64,000 bases of DNA from Pseudooceanicola nitratireducens (GTDB lineage Bacteria > Pseudomonadota > Alphaproteobacteria > Rhodobacterales > Rhodobacteraceae): contig NZ_FNZG01000001.1 in NCBI RefSeq assembly GCF_900109195.1, positions 682,001 through 746,000 of the forward strand, read 5' to 3'. Position numbers and translations under genes: made by a program. The notes beneath the pieces are model-generated. The model was given only the letters and a program-made list of their open reading frames with translations, was not told where the DNA came from and searched no databases. Numbering within the stretch: the stretch's first letter is position 1; the number at the start of each line of letters is the position of its first letter. Below are positions 61,720 through 64,000 of this stretch, one piece after another.

Positions 61720-62925
61720 ATGGCCGATCTTTTCACTCCGCTGGTGCTGGGCGGGATCACCTGTCCCAACCGCATCCAGGTCTCGCCCATGTGCCAGTAT
61801 TCCGCCGTGGACGGCATCGCGCAGGATTGGCACCTGATCCATCTGGGCGGGCTGATGATGTCCGGGGCCGGGCTTGTGGTGGCCGAGGCCACGGGCGTCG
61901 AAGCCGCAGGCCGGATCTCTCATGGCTGCCTGGTGTTGGAGACGGACGCACAGGAACAGGCGCTGGCCGATCTGGTCGCGCGGCTGCGCCCGCTGTCGGA
62001 CGCAGGCATCGGCATCCAGCTGGGCCATGCGGGGCGGCGCGCCTCGGCCCGGTCGATCCGGGATCGCGGCAAGGGCGAAAGCCTACCGCCCGAGGAAGGG
62101 GCCTGGCAGACCTACGCCCCCTCGGCGCTGCCCTATAACGACCAATGGGCCACCCCCGCCGAGATGACCGAGGACGACATCATCCGCATCACCCGGGCCT
62201 TTGCCCAGGCCACACGGCGGGCGGTGCGCGCGGGCTTCGACCTGGTGGAATGCCACGCCGCCCATGGCTATCTGCTGCATCAGTTCCTGTCGCCCCGCAC
62301 CAACCGGCGCAATGACGCCTGGGGCGGTACGCTGGAGAACCGCATGCGCTTTCCCCTGGCGGTGGTGCAGGCGATGCGCGACGCGCTGCCCGCCGACCGG
62401 GCCCTGGGCGTGCGCGTCAACAGCACCGACTGGCACCCTCAGGGCGCAACGCTGGACGACGCGGTCCCCTTCGTGCGCGCGCTGAAGGACCTGGGTGTGG
62501 ATTACGTCACCCTGTCGGCCGGGAACCTGGTGCCCGACGCGGTGATCCCCAAGGCCACGCCGGGCCATCAGGTCGGCTTTGCCGAACGGATCCGGCAAGA
62601 GACGGGGATGACCGTGGTGGCGGTCGGCATGATCTCGGACCCCGTGCAGGCCGATGCGGTGGTGCGCGAGGGGCGGGCCGACATGGTGGCGATCGGCCGG
62701 GCAATGCTGGACAACCCCAGATGGGGCTGGCACGCGGCGGCGCGGCTGGGGCACGATGTGCCATATCCGCCGCAATACCTGCGCGCGCGGCCCAACAACT
62801 GGACGGATTTTCAACGCATCCATCCCGGGGCACAGCCGGTTGTGTCCACGCAGCAGGCGGATCGCCCGTCAGGATCGACCTGGGATCGGCCCGAGACTGA
62901 CAAGCCCGCCGCCCAGCCCAGCTGA
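61720..62925 (+). CDS. NADH:flavin oxidoreductase / ene-reductase, YqjM-like OYE
   Basis: This 401-residue old yellow enzyme starts LFTPLVLGGITCPNRIQVSPMCQYSAVDGIAQDWHLIHLGGL, with the Cys in SPMCQYS that marks the YqjM class. GIQLGHAGRRAS, ECHAAHGYLLHQFLSPRTNRRNDAWGGTLENR (His-x-x-His substrate pair) and GMISDPVQADAVVREGRADMVAIGRAMLDNPRW follow. It should reduce the C=C bond of alpha,beta-unsaturated ketones. A ~45-residue C-terminal extension (from RIHPGAQPV) is rich in Pro, Ser and Gln and looks disordered. It is the last gene of IclR operon 2. Confidence 0.93.
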   Translation: MADLFTPLVLGGITCPNRIQVSPMCQYSAVDGIAQDWHLIHLGGLMMSGAGLVVAEATGVEAAGRISHGCLVLETDAQEQALADLVARLRPLSDAGIGIQLGHAGRRASARSIRDRGKGESLPPEEGAWQTYAPSALPYNDQWATPAEMTEDDIIRITRAFAQATRRAVRAGFDLVECHAAHGYLLHQFLSPRTNRRNDAWGGTLENRMRFPLAVVQAMRDALPADRALGVRVNSTDWHPQGATLDDAVPFVRALKDLGVDYVTLSAGNLVPDAVIPKATPGHQVGFAERIRQETGMTVVAVGMISDPVQADAVVREGRADMVAIGRAMLDNPRWGWHAAARLGHDVPYPPQYLRARPNNWTDFQRIHPGAQPVVSTQQADRPSGSTWDRPETDKPAAQPS

Positions 62926-62976
62926 TCAAAGCGATCAGGCCCCGCGGAGGGAGGGACACCGCCGGACCTGGCCCCC

Positions 62977-64000
62977 TTACCGCTGAGCCGTCTGCCAGTC
63001 CGGATGCATCCAGGGCTGGGCATTCTCGCGGGGCAGGGGGCTGCGGCCCAGGATGTGATCGGCGGCCTTTTCGCCGGTCAGGATCGAGGGGCCGTTCAGG
63101 TTGCCATTGGTGATCTGCGGAAAGATCGAACTGTCCGCGACCCGCAGCCCGTCGACCCCGATCACCCGGCATTCCGGATCGACCACGGCCAGCGGATCGT
63201 CGGCCGCGCCCATGCGACAGGTGCCACAGGGGTGATAGGCGCTTTCGGCATGCTCGCGGATGAAGGCGTCCAGCTCATCATCGCTTTGCACCGCGGCACC
63301 CGGCTGGATTTCATGGCCGCGATAGGGGGCAAAGGCCTCTTGCGCGAAGATTTCCCGGGTCAGGCGGATACAGGTGCGGAAATCCAGCCAATCGTCCGGA
63401 TGGGACATGTAGTTGAAGACGATCTTCGGATCATCCGCCGGATCCGAGGATCGCAGCGTGACCGCCCCGCGCGACTTCGACCGCATCGGCCCCACATGGG
63501 CCTGGAAACCATGGCCCTCGGCCGCGGCCTGACCGTCATAACGCACGGCAATGGGCAGGAAATGGAACTGGATGTCGGGATACTCCACGCCCGCGCGCGA
63601 CCGGATGAAGGCGGTGCTTTCAAACTGGTTCGACGCCCCGACACCCGTGCGGGTGAACAGCCACTGCGCCCCGACTAGCGCCTTGCCGAAGAGGTTCCAG
63701 TACTTGAACAGCGACACCGGCTGGGTCGCGGCCTGCTGGATGTACAGCTCCAGGTGGTCCTGAAGGTTCTGGCCCACCCCGGCGCGATCCGCGACGACCG
63801 GGATCCCGTGCTCTTTCAGATGCGCAGCGGGGCCGATCCCCGACAGCATCAGCAGCTTGGGCGAGTTGATGGACGAGGCCGCCAGGATCACCTCTTGCCC
63901 TGCGCGCAGCACTTCGGTGCGGCCCTTCCGCTCGACCTCGACGCCCGTGGCGCGGCCGTCTTCCATCACCACCCGGCGGGCCAGACCGCGCACCAGCGTG
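62977..64000 (-). CDS. betA: Choline dehydrogenase BetA (C-terminal part, runs off the window)
   Basis: The minus-strand frame is open to the window end, so the N-terminal FAD motif is missing. The 341 codons seen match BetA closely: [116 protein letters not shown] with catalytic His, and [23 protein letters not shown]. It oxidises choline to betaine aldehyde at the membrane. A betB or betI is expected next to it. It is convergent with the IclR operon. Confidence 0.93.
   Translation of the reverse strand, partial: TLVRGLARRVVMEDGRATGVEVERKGRTEVLRAGQEVILAASSINSPKLLMLSGIGPAAHLKEHGIPVVADRAGVGQNLQDHLELYIQQAATQPVSLFKYWNLFGKALVGAQWLFTRTGVGASNQFESTAFIRSRAGVEYPDIQFHFLPIAVRYDGQAAAEGHGFQAHVGPMRSKSRGAVTLRSSDPADDPKIVFNYMSHPDDWLDFRTCIRLTREIFAQEAFAPYRGHEIQPGAAVQSDDELDAFIREHAESAYHPCGTCRMGAADDPLAVVDPECRVIGVDGLRVADSSIFPQITNGNLNGPSILTGEKAADHILGRSPLPRENAQPWMHPDWQTAQR

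Noticed and set aside
44313-62925. Steroid or bile acid degradation cluster
   Set aside because: Paired acyl-CoA dehydrogenases and a BVMO suggest it, but there are no 3,4-/9,10-seco ring-cleavage genes, no KstR-type TetR regulator, and the ketosteroid-dehydrogenase-like gene at 35347 belongs to the LysR block.
1-64000. CRISPR arrays, tRNA or rRNA genes, prophage or intact insertion sequences
   Set aside because: No regularly spaced repeats, no tRNA-like cloverleaf or rRNA segments, and no transposase or integrase motifs were found on reading through both strands.

Overview
The window is a GC-rich segment, about 65% GC by eye, of an alphaproteobacterial chromosome or large replicon. It is most likely from the Rhodobacteraceae (Roseobacter/Paracoccus-type). 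The evidence is gene style: many ATGA/TGATG stop-start overlaps, a TAXI-TRAP permease fused to a DUF3394 tail with a translationally coupled UspA, a DUF849/BKACE gene, a fused ArsR-ArsC followed by a GAPDH and arsJ, and a betA close to marine-alphaproteobacterial versions. Every block is accessory metabolism or transport. I saw no rRNA, tRNA, CRISPR array, phage genes or intact insertion sequence.

Layout. (1) 1-7494: an Opp/Nik-type ABC transporter (partial binding protein, two permeases, one double-ATPase polypeptide), then a His-rich DUF2796 protein, a LolD/MacB-type ATPase, an FtsX-type permease broken by one in-frame amber codon, and two DUF3299 proteins. The second half has the composition of the Vibrio ZrgABCDE zinc-uptake system. 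(2) 7760-10164: a fasciclin-domain protein, an exported MsrB, a frameshifted Lrp/AsnC pseudogene and a hemolysin III-type membrane protein. (3) 10586-16039: a Rieske oxygenase, its flavin/2Fe-2S reductase and a TMADH/DgcA-type demethylase (minus strand), with a divergent LysR regulator. This looks like N-demethylation of glycine betaine, stachydrine or a relative. (4) 16120-23377: BKACE enzyme and class III aminotransferase opposite an RpiR regulator and a TAXI-TRAP transporter with UspA. (5) 23664-27594: a polyamine/opine-type ABC transporter. (6) 27711-30840: an ArsR-ArsC fusion, a GAPDH and ArsJ, i.e. arsenate detoxification through 1-arseno-3-phosphoglycerate. (7) 30988-34526: SDR, AraC regulator, crotonase, IMPACT-family protein.

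(8) 34523-44236: a LysR-centred catabolic block. A TIM-barrel isomerase-like protein and an FAD dehydrogenase run leftward. TctCBA, a quinate/shikimate-type dehydrogenase and a two-domain 3-dehydroshikimate dehydratase run rightward. The two promoter regions flanking lysR carry the same 46-bp regulatory module in opposite orientation, which ties both arms to one regulator.

(9) 44313-62925: an IclR-controlled block with two consecutive rightward operons. They encode a Liv-type ABC transporter (binding protein in the first operon, livGFHM in the second), an SDR, an SMP-30 lactonase-like protein, an NDP-forming acyl-CoA synthetase, an SnoaL-like protein, a flavin reductase, an AMP-forming acyl-CoA ligase, two acyl-CoA dehydrogenases, a crotonase, a Baeyer-Villiger monooxygenase and a YqjM-like ene-reductase. 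The same perfect 16-bp palindrome lies beside iclR and in front of the second operon. The gene set reads as uptake, C=C reduction, ketone-to-lactone conversion, ring opening, CoA activation and beta-oxidation of a cyclic (en)one or terpenoid-like compound. It is the best candidate for an undescribed pathway here. (10) The window ends inside betA (choline dehydrogenase).
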